A stretch of DNA of 64,000 nucleotides from an uncultured Verrucomicrobiota bacterium (GCA_937872895.1 CALMUP010000023.1:1-64000); one strand, 5' to 3'. Shown: positions 35,901 through 45,011, counted from the stretch's first letter. Numbers and translations: made by a program. Notes: generated by a model not told the origin, from the letters alone.

Positions 35901-36980
35901 CTAGGCGAGCAGATGAAACGGCGCGCTGGCCTTGACGGTACCGTTGAGGATGATGTGCAGGTGGTGTTCGCCGGGATGGTGGGTGCGCGTGGTGAGGTTG
36001 CGCAAGGCATGACGGCGGGTGAGGGTCTCGCGGGCGGCGACCGGACGTTCACTGATCTTGAAGACCTTGCGGTGGTGGTGGCCACGCGCCTTGCGGTAGT
36101 CGATCGCGTATTCGATCCGCACCGGTTCCAGATCATCCGTGCCGTTGTGGATCTCGAAGGTGAAGACGAGGGCGTCGCCGAGGGCAAGGCTGGGCGAAGC
36201 GAGCGCCAGGCGGTGCACGACCAGGGCCGGGTCATCGGCGAATCCGAACAGGGCCAGCGCCTTCGCATCGCCGCGCTTGAGCAGGGTGCGGCAGGCGTGC
36301 TTGACCAGTTTATGGGTCTCCGGTTTTTCCTTGAGCCAGCGGCGGGCGATGTCGAGCACGAGGGCCGGGTGGTCCTTGGCGATGTCGTTCAGGTTGTTGG
36401 CGACGCTGCGGCGCACGTACTCGCTCGGGTCGGTGCGCAGGGTTTCGAGGATGGGCAGGATCGGTGCGGGGTCGCGCTGGAACTCCGGCAGGGCCATGGC
36501 CCAGGGGAGGCGCGGGCGGCAGCCTTCGCTGCTCAGGCGGCGCACGTGTTCGTCGGGGCTTTTCGACCAGGCGCGCAGTTGCTTTACCGCGCGGACCGGG
36601 TCGCGCCGGATGAACGGGCGGATGGCGAACTCGGAGCTGCACAGCGGAGTGAAGGTTTCGAGGGCGCGCATCGAGAGGTCCCAGTGGTCGAGGCCGAACT
36701 GCTCGACAATGTCCGGGAACAACAGGTAGGGCAGGCCGCGGAAGGGCGGACAGATCCGCATGAGCCGGTTCATGCGTTGCTCGTAATCGCCCGACATGCC
36801 GGTGTAAAGCAGCCGGGCGATGTGGTGCATGCGGTCCTTCAGCTCGCGCTGCGGCCAGGTGCGGTCGAACACGGCGTTGGCGAAGACGGCAGGATCGAAC
36901 CGCCGGTCAACGCGGGCGACCGCGGCGCCGAGCGCCGCGACCACCTCGCGGGTATAGAGTTCCTTCAGCGGCTCGGCCAT
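35901..36980 (-). CDS. alkC: DNA alkylation repair glycosylase AlkC-like (HEAT-like repeats plus Ig-like domain)
   Basis: Protein of 359 residues. Residues about 1-255 form a HEAT-like repeat domain of the AlkC/AlkD superfamily: RLSSEGCRPRLPWAMALPEF, RTDPSEYVRRSVANNLNDIA, KDHP, and LDIARRWLKEKPETHKLVKH. The C-terminal about 100 residues form an Ig-like beta domain (ALVFTFEIHNGTDDLEPVRI, LHIILNGTVKASAPFHLLA), as described for AlkC proteins. The family excises 3-methyladenine-type cationic lesions from DNA. It follows gspD by 13 bp on the same strand and may ride on the secretion operon transcript, although the function is unrelated. Confidence 0.85.
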   Translation of the reverse strand: MAEPLKELYTREVVAALGAAVARVDRRFDPAVFANAVFDRTWPQRELKDRMHHIARLLYTGMSGDYEQRMNRLMRICPPFRGLPYLLFPDIVEQFGLDHWDLSMRALETFTPLCSSEFAIRPFIRRDPVRAVKQLRAWSKSPDEHVRRLSSEGCRPRLPWAMALPEFQRDPAPILPILETLRTDPSEYVRRSVANNLNDIAKDHPALVLDIARRWLKEKPETHKLVKHACRTLLKRGDAKALALFGFADDPALVVHRLALASPSLALGDALVFTFEIHNGTDDLEPVRIEYAIDYRKARGHHHRKVFKISERPVAARETLTRRHALRNLTTRTHHPGEHHLHIILNGTVKASAPFHLLA

Positions 36981-36993
36981 GCGCGTGTCGGAA

Positions 36994-39732
36994 TCAACGC
37001 GCCGGAACAGGCAGATCGTAATCGATGATCACCGGTCCGGCATCCGGCTCGGGTTCCGGCATGACCTCCGGCGCGGCCTCCGGATCCAGTTCGGCGGGGA
37101 GCTCGATGGCTTCCGGCTCCTCGGGCAGGATCATGGTTTCCACCTCGACCGGTTCCTCCGCGGGAGCGGTGTTGGCTTCCGCGGAACGCGGGGCGTTCGC
37201 GGCCTTTTCCTTCTCCTCCTGCTTGATGCGTTCGATGGCATCGGTCACCACGACCGGGCGGCCTTCGTCGCGCTGCCGGCCGAACAGGCTGTTGCGGCGC
37301 GGGAGCGGTTCGTCGTCATCATCGAGGATGTCCTTGGACAGGTCGCGGGTGAACGGGGCGGGGCGGTTCCTCTCCCAGTCGCGGATGTACTCGGCCTTCT
37401 GGCGGTCGCTCATCCGGCCAAAGCCGCTGTCGGACCAGCCGGTGTGCCACTCGCGCTGGCGCGAGCTGTTCGCGGAATAGAGGCGGGTCGATTCGGCGCG
37501 CGCCTCGGCCGGAGTCATCAGCACATACGGGGTGAGCAGCACGACGAGTTCGGCGCGTTGCTTGGTGGTGCTCTTGAACTTGAACAGGTTGCCGATGACG
37601 GGAATGTCGCCGAGCAGCGGGATCTTGGTGTCGGACTTCGCGTTGCGGCTGAGGATCAGGCCGCCGAGCACGATGGTCGAGCGGTCGTTCACGGCGATGG
37701 TCGCGTTCAGCTCGCGCTTGGTGATTTCCGGAACGAGGTTGCCATCGATCAGGATTTCACCGGCCACGTCGTCGGCGGTCTGGGTGACTTCCATGACGAC
37801 CATCCTCTGGGGATTGATGCGCGGGGTGACGGTGAGGTTGATGCCGATGTCGCGGTACTCGTAGCTGGAGCGGATCGAACCGCCGTCGGTGGTGCTGGTG
37901 GTGGTGACGACGGGGCGCTGGGTGCTGGCGATGATCTTCGCCTCGGTGTTGTCGGTGGTGACGATCACCGGGGTGGAGAGGATCTGCGAGTCGCGCGAAT
38001 TCTGGGCGAGGCGGATGACCGCGTCGATGTTCAGGTCGTAGAGCGACATGTACCAGTTCAGGCCGCCGGAGGTGATGGCGCTCTGGCCCTCGACGGTCGC
38101 GGCATCGCGCGGGATGCCGGCGCCGAACGCGGTGCCGCCGCCCCAGGCGCCGACCGGCTCGCGCACGGTGATGCCGCCGCCGGGACCGCGCAACTGCTCG
38201 TTGTACGCGACCATCGACTTCTGGACCCAGTCCACGCCGGACCGGATTTCATCGCTCAAGCCGACCTCGATGATGACCGCCTCGATCACCACCTGGGCGA
38301 GCATGATGTCGAGGTGGTCGATCAATTCCTCGAGGATGGCGAGGTCGTTGAGCTTGCCCATCAGCATCAGCGAATTCGTGCGCTTGTCGGCGAGGATCTT
38401 GGTGTCGGGGGAGAGGCGCCCGATCGAAGAAGCCTGGGTCGCGGATTCCTTGTTGGCCTGCGCCGGAGCCTGCTGCTCGGTGCGGGCGCGGATGAAGTCG
38501 CGCAGGGCCTGGCTGCGGTTGTCGGTGGCGCCGTCGGCGGCGGTATCCGACGGACGGTTGCCGGCCGAGCCGGTGGTCTTCTCGCCGGATGCGGCGCCGA
38601 TGAATTCGTTCAGGATGCCGGCCATTTCGTCGGCCTTGGCGTATTCGAGGGCGACCACGCGCACGGTGATGGCGGGATCGATCGGGCGGTCGAGCACGGC
38701 GACGATCTTGTCGAAGAAGGCGAAGTTCTCGGTGCGCGAGATGACGAACAGGATGTTGGTGCGGTCGTCGGCGATGATGCGGACCTTGCCGGAGATCACG
38801 CCGCGTTCGGCCATCTGCAAGGCGGTGTCCACTTCGGAGGCGGCTTGTTCGGCGGCGGCCTGGGCCTGGCGGGCGCGGATGACCCCGGGCGGCGTCGGGA
38901 TGGCGGGCACCGCCTCGGCGACGTTGATCTGCGGACGGTCCTCCTTGGCCTGCGAATCGGCGATCAGCTCGTTCAGCTTGCCGGCAATCAACGACGCCTC
39001 GGCAAACCGGATGTCGTAGATGCGGGTTTCCACCTTGGCCTCGATCGGCTGGTCAAGGAACTCGAGCACCTCGGTGATGCGGGCCAGGTTGCCCTCGGTA
39101 TCGGTCACCATCAGGCTGTTCGCCCGCTCCAGCGGCTGGATCTTGCCGTAGCCATGCAGCAGGCTCTGGATGATCGGGGTGATCTCGGCCAGTTCGATGT
39201 GCTTGACGGTGAAGATCTGCGAAATCAGCTTTTCCGTCTCGCCGAACGGCGTTTCCGGCAATCCGATGTTGATGCGCATGCCTTCCTGCCGGGCGGCGGC
39301 GGTCTGCACCGCCTTGAGAAACTTGTCCCCCATCGGCACGAGGGTGATGTTGTTCATGGCCAGTACCGCCTCGATGGCCTGCATGCTCTCGGTGATGTTG
39401 AGGCGGCTCTGGCTCTTGAGGGTGATGGTGGCGTTGATGCCGGGTGATTTGATGATGGTCTTGCCGGTGAGGTCGGCGATCAGGTCGAGGACCTGGTCGA
39501 GCGGCGAGTCGCGGAAATTCAACGCGAGCAGCTTCTCGTTGCCGCCGGCGCGGCCTGCGGTCATGCCGGGAATGGTTTCCTCGGCGGATTGATCCGGAGC
39601 GGCCGACGGGCGCGGGATCGGCGGCTGGGCCAGGACCGGTGCGGCCAGCAGCGATACCGCCGTCAACAGGGACACGGATTGATGGAGCACGCCAGGCCAG
39701 GCCGCCCCGAAGGAAGTTGGTTTCGTTTTCAT
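36994..39732 (-). CDS. gspD: Type II secretion system secretin GspD
   Basis: Outer membrane secretin of about 912 residues with a signal peptide (SLLTAVSLLAAPVLA). Four N-domains are visible: N0 (LALNFRDSPLDQVLDLIADL), N1 (FTVKHIELAEITPIIQSLLH), N2 (IYDIRFAEASLIAGKLNELI) and N3 (VRVVALEYAKADEMAGILNE). The secretin barrel region follows, with VVIEAVIIEVGL, IASTQRPVVTTTSTTDGG, SRNAKSDTKIPLLGDIPVIG and ELVVLLTPYVL. A long C-terminal tail (about 150 residues) is highly acidic and Pro-rich and probably holds a pilotin or envelope-binding element. Start 39732 has GGGA eight bases upstream; in-frame ATGs at 39750 and 39768 are alternatives. It is the last gsp gene of the operon, an unusual position for gspD. 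Confidence 0.94.
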   Translation of the reverse strand: MKTKPTSFGAAWPGVLHQSVSLLTAVSLLAAPVLAQPPIPRPSAAPDQSAEETIPGMTAGRAGGNEKLLALNFRDSPLDQVLDLIADLTGKTIIKSPGINATITLKSQSRLNITESMQAIEAVLAMNNITLVPMGDKFLKAVQTAAARQEGMRINIGLPETPFGETEKLISQIFTVKHIELAEITPIIQSLLHGYGKIQPLERANSLMVTDTEGNLARITEVLEFLDQPIEAKVETRIYDIRFAEASLIAGKLNELIADSQAKEDRPQINVAEAVPAIPTPPGVIRARQAQAAAEQAASEVDTALQMAERGVISGKVRIIADDRTNILFVISRTENFAFFDKIVAVLDRPIDPAITVRVVALEYAKADEMAGILNEFIGAASGEKTTGSAGNRPSDTAADGATDNRSQALRDFIRARTEQQAPAQANKESATQASSIGRLSPDTKILADKRTNSLMLMGKLNDLAILEELIDHLDIMLAQVVIEAVIIEVGLSDEIRSGVDWVQKSMVAYNEQLRGPGGGITVREPVGAWGGGTAFGAGIPRDAATVEGQSAITSGGLNWYMSLYDLNIDAVIRLAQNSRDSQILSTPVIVTTDNTEAKIIASTQRPVVTTTSTTDGGSIRSSYEYRDIGINLTVTPRINPQRMVVMEVTQTADDVAGEILIDGNLVPEITKRELNATIAVNDRSTIVLGGLILSRNAKSDTKIPLLGDIPVIGNLFKFKSTTKQRAELVVLLTPYVLMTPAEARAESTRLYSANSSRQREWHTGWSDSGFGRMSDRQKAEYIRDWERNRPAPFTRDLSKDILDDDDEPLPRRNSLFGRQRDEGRPVVVTDAIERIKQEEKEKAANAPRSAEANTAPAEEPVEVETMILPEEPEAIELPAELDPEAAPEVMPEPEPDAGPVIIDYDLPVPAR

Positions 39733-39778
39733 GGTTCGTTCCCGGTACATGTCCGCTTTATCCTTCACGCCACGCCGG

Positions 39779-40360
39779 TCAGGGCGTTGCGTTCATCATC
39801 TCCTCGACCGGCGAGGTCTCGATGCCGGCCGCCGGTTCGGTTTCACCGCGTTTGTAGGCGAAGAAAATCTTGAGGTTGCCCTTGAGCACATTGTCCTGGG
39901 CGGGACTGATCGACATCGTGCGGATGTCGAGGGTCGCCCCGGCGATCTGGACCGCGTAGAGGAACCGAACCAGCGGCTCGAGTTCGGCCTCCCACGAGAC
40001 GTCGACCGGCAATTCGTAGAGGTCGCCGATCTGTTTCTCCGCCTCGGGCACGATGTTCTTGGTGTTGAATCCGTTTTCCTGGGCGAGCTGGCGGACCTTC
40101 AACAACAAGGTCGCACCCACCGCTTCGTTGACGCCGTAGGTGGGCAGGGAGGCGCGCAGGCTCACCAGCCTTTCCTCGTAGTCGGGACGGTTCTTGAGGA
40201 CCCGCGCGGCCATGCCGCGGTCGCGCTCAAGGGTCGCGCGGGCCGCCGAGGCCTCGCGCCAGCGGCGGATCATCGGCTCGCCCAGCAGGTAGGTCAGGCC
40301 GAGCAAGAGCACGGCGATCATGATCATGACCATCGAGAAGTCTCGGCGGGTGAAGATCAT
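39779..40360 (-). CDS. gspM: Type II secretion protein GspM/PilO-like
   Basis: Bitopic inner membrane protein of 193 residues: a short cytoplasmic start, one membrane helix (about 10-28, VMIMIAVLLLGLTYLLGEP), a coiled-coil (WREASAARATLERDRGMAAR) and a ferredoxin-like periplasmic domain (LKVRQLAQENGFNTKNIVPE). The layout and position directly after gspL fit GspM/PilO, which pair with GspL/PilN in the assembly platform. Its ATG overlaps the gspL stop by one base. Sequence identity to typical GspM is low, so the symbol rests on architecture and order. Confidence 0.8.
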   Translation of the reverse strand: MIFTRRDFSMVMIMIAVLLLGLTYLLGEPMIRRWREASAARATLERDRGMAARVLKNRPDYEERLVSLRASLPTYGVNEAVGATLLLKVRQLAQENGFNTKNIVPEAEKQIGDLYELPVDVSWEAELEPLVRFLYAVQIAGATLDIRTMSISPAQDNVLKGNLKIFFAYKRGETEPAAGIETSPVEEMMNATP

Positions 40361-41763
40361 CAGGCTCCACCCTCCGTGCTTTCCGAACCGGGCAACTGGA
40401 TGTTGATCAGGAACATGGAACGGGTCTGGCCACCGCGCACCTGGGTGCTGATGCGTTCGGTCTTGACGGCGCGGAACAGGGAGGAACCCTCGAGCAGCTT
40501 GACCAGTTCATAGATCGGCGCGTCGGTGTCGGCCTCGCCGCGCAACGTGATCTGCGAGGTCTTGCTGTAGGTGATGCTGGTGATGTCCACCCCGGCCGGA
40601 AGGCGCTCGGTGATTTCGCGCAGGCACTCCAGCCCGGACCGGGAGCGGTCGGCGTATTGCTCGAGCGAGGCGACCTGGTTCCGCAGGTCCGTGACTTCCT
40701 GGAGTTCGGTCTGCATGCGGATCAGGCCGGACTGGGCCTCGGCGAGCATGGTCTTCTGGTGCGCCGTAAACAGCCACAACCCGAGCATCAACACGGCCCA
40801 AACCCCGAACGCGACACCGGCGATCAGGGCCGCCTGGCGCTGGAACCGCTTGGATTGAATGCTGCTGCGCCAGGCTGCGGGGGCGAGGTCGATGGCCGGA
40901 CGATCCGCCCGGTTCATGCGGCGGCTGATGCCCTCGCTGAGCGGCGGCAAGTCGCGCAGACTGGCCAAGGTAACCGGGAACGGCGCAGCGGACGTCAACG
41001 CGGCAACCAGCCCCGGGGCCACCCGGTCATGCGACCACACGGACAGGCCGGCCGTCGGTTGCGAGCCCCACCCGCTCTCCAGCGTCATCAAGGTGTATTC
41101 GATTTCCTGGGTGAGGTCGTCCACCGCGGCGGCCGAGGCGAGATCGAGCGCGGGATCCAGGGCCCGGATCATCACCGGCGTGCCGTCACGCACCACGAGC
41201 AATTGTGCGCACCGGTCGTCATGGATCACCACGATCTCCTGGCCGCTGGTCCGGACGCGGCCCTGGTCGCTGATCAACGTCCACCAGCCAAGCACATCGA
41301 CATCGACCGATTGCGGGTAAAGCCCCGCCTGCAACAGGAAGGCGCCGAGCTGGTCGATCACCTGGTGCTGCACCGCCGCGATCATCACCCGCGACACCCC
41401 GTCCTGTTCGGCCAGCACCTCCAGCGAGACGGACATCTGGTCGGACGGAAACGGGGAAAACTTGTCCACCTGCAACTCGGCCATGCCGAACAATTCGTCG
41501 GGATCGGTGGACGGCAACTCCACCACGCGCAACAAGACCCGGTCGGCCGGAATCACCAGGCCAAGCCGCCCCTTGAACGCCGGCACCTTCGTCTTCAGGA
41601 AGGCCGCCGCCTCGGCCGACCTCAGATCGGTGACACCCTCCGGCCAGTCCAATACGACCTCCTGCTGCTGGACGATCTCCGCGCGGTGCTTGCGCTGTTG
41701 CAACACCGTCCATTCCACGCGTTTATCGCGCAAAACAAAGGCTATTTGGACTTCTTCCGACAT
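40360..41763 (-). CDS. gspL: Type II secretion protein GspL (PilM/PilN-like fusion)
   Basis: Inner membrane protein of 467 residues. The cytoplasmic part (about 1-300) has an actin-like PilM/GspL fold: VPAFKGRLGLVIPADRVLLR, FGMAELQVDKFSPFPSDQMS, EIVVIHDDRCAQLLVVRDG and SAAAVDDLTQEIEYTL. A membrane helix (about 318-336, AALIAGVAFGVWAVLMLGLW) leads to a periplasmic coiled-coil and a PilN-like ferredoxin fold (GVDITSITYSKTSQITLRGE). GspL links the GspE ATPase to the membrane platform. A 135-bp gap containing a dispersed repeat separates it from gspK. Confidence 0.87.
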   Translation of the reverse strand: MSEEVQIAFVLRDKRVEWTVLQQRKHRAEIVQQQEVVLDWPEGVTDLRSAEAAAFLKTKVPAFKGRLGLVIPADRVLLRVVELPSTDPDELFGMAELQVDKFSPFPSDQMSVSLEVLAEQDGVSRVMIAAVQHQVIDQLGAFLLQAGLYPQSVDVDVLGWWTLISDQGRVRTSGQEIVVIHDDRCAQLLVVRDGTPVMIRALDPALDLASAAAVDDLTQEIEYTLMTLESGWGSQPTAGLSVWSHDRVAPGLVAALTSAAPFPVTLASLRDLPPLSEGISRRMNRADRPAIDLAPAAWRSSIQSKRFQRQAALIAGVAFGVWAVLMLGLWLFTAHQKTMLAEAQSGLIRMQTELQEVTDLRNQVASLEQYADRSRSGLECLREITERLPAGVDITSITYSKTSQITLRGEADTDAPIYELVKLLEGSSLFRAVKTERISTQVRGGQTRSMFLINIQLPGSESTEGGA

Positions 41764-41787
41764 AAAAGCGCAGTATGGTTAAAATCG

Positions 41788-41810
41788 GTCAACATTCAAC
41801 CTTGAACATC
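41788..41810. repeat. CAACATTCAACC-type short repeat between gspK and gspL
   Basis: GTCAACATTCAACCTTGAAC sits in the 135-bp gap upstream of gspL. It resembles the CAACA/CCAACA repeat in the gspH-gspI junction. No gene is seen in the gap. Confidence 0.4.
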
Positions 41811-41898
41811 GCCCGGCAGGGCTTCCCGACCGGCAGTTTGCCGCGAAAACACGCAGGACGCTCCTCGCATGGCGGCGGGCTGGTTGCGAATCCCCCCA

Positions 41899-42984
41899 TC
41901 ACGGCATCGCCTCCTCGCGCCAGAACACCGGGATGATGTCCCCTTCCGACGCCTGCAGGATGGCCCAGATCCCGTTGCGCACGCCATCGACCTCGCCGAT
42001 CGAGACGACGCGCAGGTACTTGCGTTCCGTGGTGGTAATGCGGTCGGCAAGCTGCGGGTCGAGGCCGGTTTTCTGGATGGCCTCCTCGATGTCGCGGAAG
42101 CCGTCGTCCTTGGTGTTGGCCAGGGCATCGAGGCCGGTCCGGTATTCCAGGATGCGGTCGATGACATCCTCCTCGATGTTCGGCAGGGTGAGCAGGACTT
42201 CGCGCGACGCCGTGTTGATGTTGACCTTGCCGTCGCCCCAGGTGGTGAGCCAACCGGCAATTCCCGAATACACGACGCTTTCATCGTCCCGGGACGGCCC
42301 GCCGTAGAGCAACGCCGGCTCGAACCCCTTGATCATCAGCAACTCGTCCACCGTGTCCAGCGGAGCGTTTTTCACCTCGTACTTGGCATCCTTGTAGAAG
42401 ATGTCGTCCGACTCGGCCCCGTGCAACCGGTAGTTGTCGTCCTCGTCGATCCAGTCCATGAAGGCGTCGATCAGGTCCGGCCAGCGGGTGTTCTCGACCC
42501 CGGCCTGGTCGAGGATCTCCTCCCAATCCTCCTCCGTGAGGGTGTTGACGTTGCGGCGGCTTTCCTCGGGCACGATGTCGATGATGAACTTGCCGTCGCC
42601 AAAGGTCTTCTCGATCCCGGCGACACCAACCCCGCGCGACAGGTTGATCGAGGCGACCACCAATTGCTCGTCCTGGTTGGGTTCCAGCACCAGCTCCTCG
42701 TCCATCGATTCGGTGACCCTGCGGGACAACACCGCCATCGTCCATTCCATCCCGGCGCGCGCAAGGTACTGCGACTTGGTGCGCTTGCGCTGAAACGCCG
42801 CGACATTGGCCTCGACCTGCATGTCGAACGCCATCGAGCTGATCAACAAGGTAAGGATCAGGATGACCCACACCGAGACGATCAACGCCGCGCCCTCGCG
42901 GCCGCACCGCGCCGGTTGTCCAATCCCCGGAACCTCCGCCGGCCCGGTTGTCCAATCCCTGGACGATGACGTCTCGCGCTTCAT
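41899..42984 (-). CDS. gspK: Type II secretion minor pseudopilin GspK
   Basis: Large minor pseudopilin of 361 residues. The prepilin cleavage site is GREG-AALIVSVWVILILTL, with the usual GspK deviation at +5. The leader is long (about 31 residues), and its middle part is encoded by two copies of a dispersed TTGTCCAATCCC repeat. The periplasmic domain has the GspK features YLARAGMEWTMAV, GVAGIEKTFGDGKFIIDIVP and EESRRNVN, and a helix-hairpin-helix-like segment (VNINTASREVLLTLPNIEED). GspK caps the pseudopilus tip with GspI and GspJ. It overlaps gspJ by 4 bp. Confidence 0.93.
   Translation of the reverse strand: MKRETSSSRDWTTGPAEVPGIGQPARCGREGAALIVSVWVILILTLLISSMAFDMQVEANVAAFQRKRTKSQYLARAGMEWTMAVLSRRVTESMDEELVLEPNQDEQLVVASINLSRGVGVAGIEKTFGDGKFIIDIVPEESRRNVNTLTEEDWEEILDQAGVENTRWPDLIDAFMDWIDEDDNYRLHGAESDDIFYKDAKYEVKNAPLDTVDELLMIKGFEPALLYGGPSRDDESVVYSGIAGWLTTWGDGKVNINTASREVLLTLPNIEEDVIDRILEYRTGLDALANTKDDGFRDIEEAIQKTGLDPQLADRITTTERKYLRVVSIGEVDGVRNGIWAILQASEGDIIPVFWREEAMP
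42916..42964. repeat. Two TTGTCCAATCCC palindromic repeats inside the gspK leader
   Basis: TTGTCCAATCCCCGGAAC (42916-42933) and TTGTCCAATCCCTGGAC (42948-42964), 32 bp apart, lie within the part of gspK encoding the prepilin leader. The second copy contains the palindrome GTCCA-atccc-TGGAC. A degenerate pair with similar spacing occurs at 31075-31123. Confidence 0.75.
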
Positions 42985-43826
42985 CCGGCCCCCCCCGGCG
43001 GCGGTTGCGCCCCCGGCGAAATGATGCGCGGCCCCCCGCCCTGCCCGCCCCCGCCTTCCGCCGGCGGTTGGCTACCGCCCGGACTCCGGCGCTCCTGGCC
43101 GGGTTGCATCGCCCCGCCTTCGCCGGGCGACTGGGTTGCCGTGACCGCACCGGTGACGGCGGGTGCGACCGGAATCTGGATGATGCGTTGCATCTTGAGC
43201 ACCGGCCCGTACTTCTCCACCGGCTCCATGTACAACGTGACCTGAACCAGGCTGGGTACCGCATTGGTGTCTTCCCACTCCTGCTTCCAGTCCTCGTCCT
43301 CGAAGTTGTACACCTCGCAGTCGAGGCCGATGATGCGCGACGAGACGAACCACGGATCGACATCGTTCTTGTCGATCTCGTCCTTCAGGTGCTGGAAGGC
43401 GCGGATGGCCAGGGCCGGGTCGCCGTCGGGCGTTTCCTCCACCGACACCATGATGCGGTGCAGGCCCTTGCCGAGCGGATCCTCCGGCTTCATGAAGGCG
43501 GAACCGGAGGTGACCCAGCTGATTACGTCGCGCGGGGCGTCGCCGCCGCCCTTCGTGTCGAGCCAGAAGCCGAACTTGTCGGGGCGATTCTTGAAGAATG
43601 CGGCGGAGCGCATCGAGGACACGAGCTGATCAACCACGAAGTCGCCGTGGCTGATCCGGTCCACGAACTCGCGGCTGCGCCGCCACCCGTCGATCGTCGC
43701 CGAAAACGTGCTCCAGATGATGGTGAAGGCGGTGGCCAGCAGCACCACCGCGACGAGGATCTCGAGCAGGCTGAAGCCGTGGCGCGCGGCCGGGCCGGGC
43801 GGCGCGATGGAACGGGGAGCCGTCAT
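42981..43826 (-). CDS. gspJ: Type II secretion minor pseudopilin GspJ
   Basis: Minor pseudopilin of 281 residues. The prepilin signal is ARHGFSLLEILVAVVLLATA, cleaved after Gly with Glu at +5. The periplasmic part has GspJ-type features (FVVDQLVSSMRSAAFFKNRP, VEETPDGDPALAIRAFQHLK, PSLVQVTLYME). A low-complexity Pro/Gly/Gln tail of about 60 residues is unusual for GspJ. Start 43826 overlaps the gspI stop by 4 bp; a longer frame to 43937 overlaps gspI further and is rejected. Confidence 0.92.
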   Translation of the reverse strand: MTAPRSIAPPGPAARHGFSLLEILVAVVLLATAFTIIWSTFSATIDGWRRSREFVDRISHGDFVVDQLVSSMRSAAFFKNRPDKFGFWLDTKGGGDAPRDVISWVTSGSAFMKPEDPLGKGLHRIMVSVEETPDGDPALAIRAFQHLKDEIDKNDVDPWFVSSRIIGLDCEVYNFEDEDWKQEWEDTNAVPSLVQVTLYMEPVEKYGPVLKMQRIIQIPVAPAVTGAVTATQSPGEGGAMQPGQERRSPGGSQPPAEGGGGQGGGPRIISPGAQPPPGGAG

Positions 43827-44335
43827 CCGCCGCCCCCTCCGCCTTCCGCCTCGGGTGGCCAGTAGATCAGCGTGACCACACGTTCCTTTTTCGCGCGCTG
43901 GTCCTCGGTCCACAGGATCACCGTCTCGACCCGCCACAGGCCGTCGTCCTCGAATCCCTCCGGCTCCACCGTGCGCGTCCAGCGGAACGCGGAATACGGC
44001 GGATCAAACGTGCCCGAACCGGCGATGTCCTCGACCCGCTCCTCGAGCATCATCGGCTTTTCAACCTCGACCCGGGCGAGCAGCTCGCGCGCGGCATCGA
44101 AGTTCTTCGCCTGCCGCGCCACCCCGATGGTGCGGCCCGCCGCAGTAACCAGCGCAACCAGGCCGATGCCGAGGATGACCAGCGCGAGCATGACCTCGAT
44201 CAGCGTCAGGCCGGCACGCTTCGCGCGCCGGTCAGACGCGCAACAGCCAACAGGGAACGCCCAACAGCCAACATCCAACGAGGATGACGCATCGGACTTC
44301 TTCACCTTTTGAGTGTTGGTTGTTGGCTGTTGCAT
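43823..44335 (-). CDS. gspI: Type II secretion minor pseudopilin GspI
   Basis: Minor pseudopilin of about 170 residues with prepilin site RAG-LTLIEVMLALVILGIGL. The processed part contains ARELLARVEVEKPMMLEERV and FRWTRTVEPEGFEDDGLWRV, as expected for GspI. The leader is 42 residues, far longer than the usual 6-10, and is encoded by two arms of a CCAACA repeat. No in-frame start codon lies between the inner arm and the cleavage site, so at least part of the repeat must be translated. Possible starts are the ATG at 44335 and a GTG at 44305. The gene lies 13 bp after gspH. Confidence 0.88.
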   Translation of the reverse strand: MQQPTTNTQKVKKSDASSSLDVGCWAFPVGCCASDRRAKRAGLTLIEVMLALVILGIGLVALVTAAGRTIGVARQAKNFDAARELLARVEVEKPMMLEERVEDIAGSGTFDPPYSAFRWTRTVEPEGFEDDGLWRVETVILWTEDQRAKKERVVTLIYWPPEAEGGGGGG

Positions 44336-44345
44336 GTTGAACGTT
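44236..44345. repeat. Inverted CCAACA/TGTTGG repeat forming the gspI leader
   Basis: The plus strand has CAACAGCCAACAGGGAACGC then CCAACAGCCAACATCCAAC (44236-44279). About 33 bp later the opposite orientation follows, GTGTTGGTTGTTGGCTGTTG then CATGTTGAACGTTG (44313-44345). This gives an imperfect inverted repeat at the gspH-gspI junction, mostly inside the translated gspI leader. Confidence 0.7.
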
Positions 44346-44348
44346 GCT

Positions 44349-44972
44349 TTAGAAGTTCCCGAAGTCCGTCTCCACCCGGCCGGAGATCGCATCGCTGGTG
44401 ATGGTGACCCGGCGGTTTCCGTTATCGGTGAGTTCGAGTTCAAATCCGTCGGACATCCCGTTGGGGTGGTACATGATCCAGAACACGCCCTGGAACTCCT
44501 GGCCGCCGCGCTCGGAGCGGAAGGAATCGATCCGCACCTCCCGACCGAGTTTGCGCACCAGCTCGGTCTCGATGGTCGGCGCGGGTTCGCCCTCGGCCGG
44601 GACCTTGGGCGCGGTGCCGAGCGCGGCATCGACATCGCGGCTTTGCCGGGCATCGAGGAACTTGTTGCGGTCATCGGCGCCGGGCGGAGCCCGCAGCTCG
44701 ATGATCTCCAGTTCGCGGCGCTCGCGATCGAGCAGCAGCGCCATCGTGGTCTGGCGCAACACCGCCGTGCTGCGCGCATACTTGTGCGCCATCAACACCG
44801 AGCGGGTGGCGGTGCGCAGTTCGGCCCCGCGCATCGAGCGGACAAAACCCGGCAGGGCGATGCCGGCCATCAGCGCGGCGATCACCACAACGACCAGGAT
44901 CTCGATCAGGGTGAAGCCGCGGTTCCGCCGGCGCGCCGGGGCAGCAAGGGTTCCATGTCGGGCGCTCCGCAT
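44349..44972 (-). CDS. gspH: Type II secretion minor pseudopilin GspH
   Basis: Minor pseudopilin of 207 residues with a perfect prepilin signal, RNRGFTLIEILVVVVIAAL, and an N-terminal helix followed by AELRTATRSVLMAHKYARST, the conserved GspH/FimT region. The C-terminal domain (FQGVFWIMYHPNGMSDGFEL) is beta-rich, as in GspH. The N-terminal leader is about 19 residues and Arg-rich. It lies 39 bp downstream of gspG. Confidence 0.88.
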   Translation of the reverse strand: MRSARHGTLAAPARRRNRGFTLIEILVVVVIAALMAGIALPGFVRSMRGAELRTATRSVLMAHKYARSTAVLRQTTMALLLDRERRELEIIELRAPPGADDRNKFLDARQSRDVDAALGTAPKVPAEGEPAPTIETELVRKLGREVRIDSFRSERGGQEFQGVFWIMYHPNGMSDGFELELTDNGNRRVTITSDAISGRVETDFGNF

Positions 44973-45011
44973 CGTCGTGTTCCCGTCGGCGCGGGCGGCC
45001 CGCGGCGCGGC

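Noticed and set aside
36979-39447. Plus-strand frame of 822 codons opposite gspD
   Set aside because: Shadow of the secretin gene; the minus strand has complete secretin motifs.
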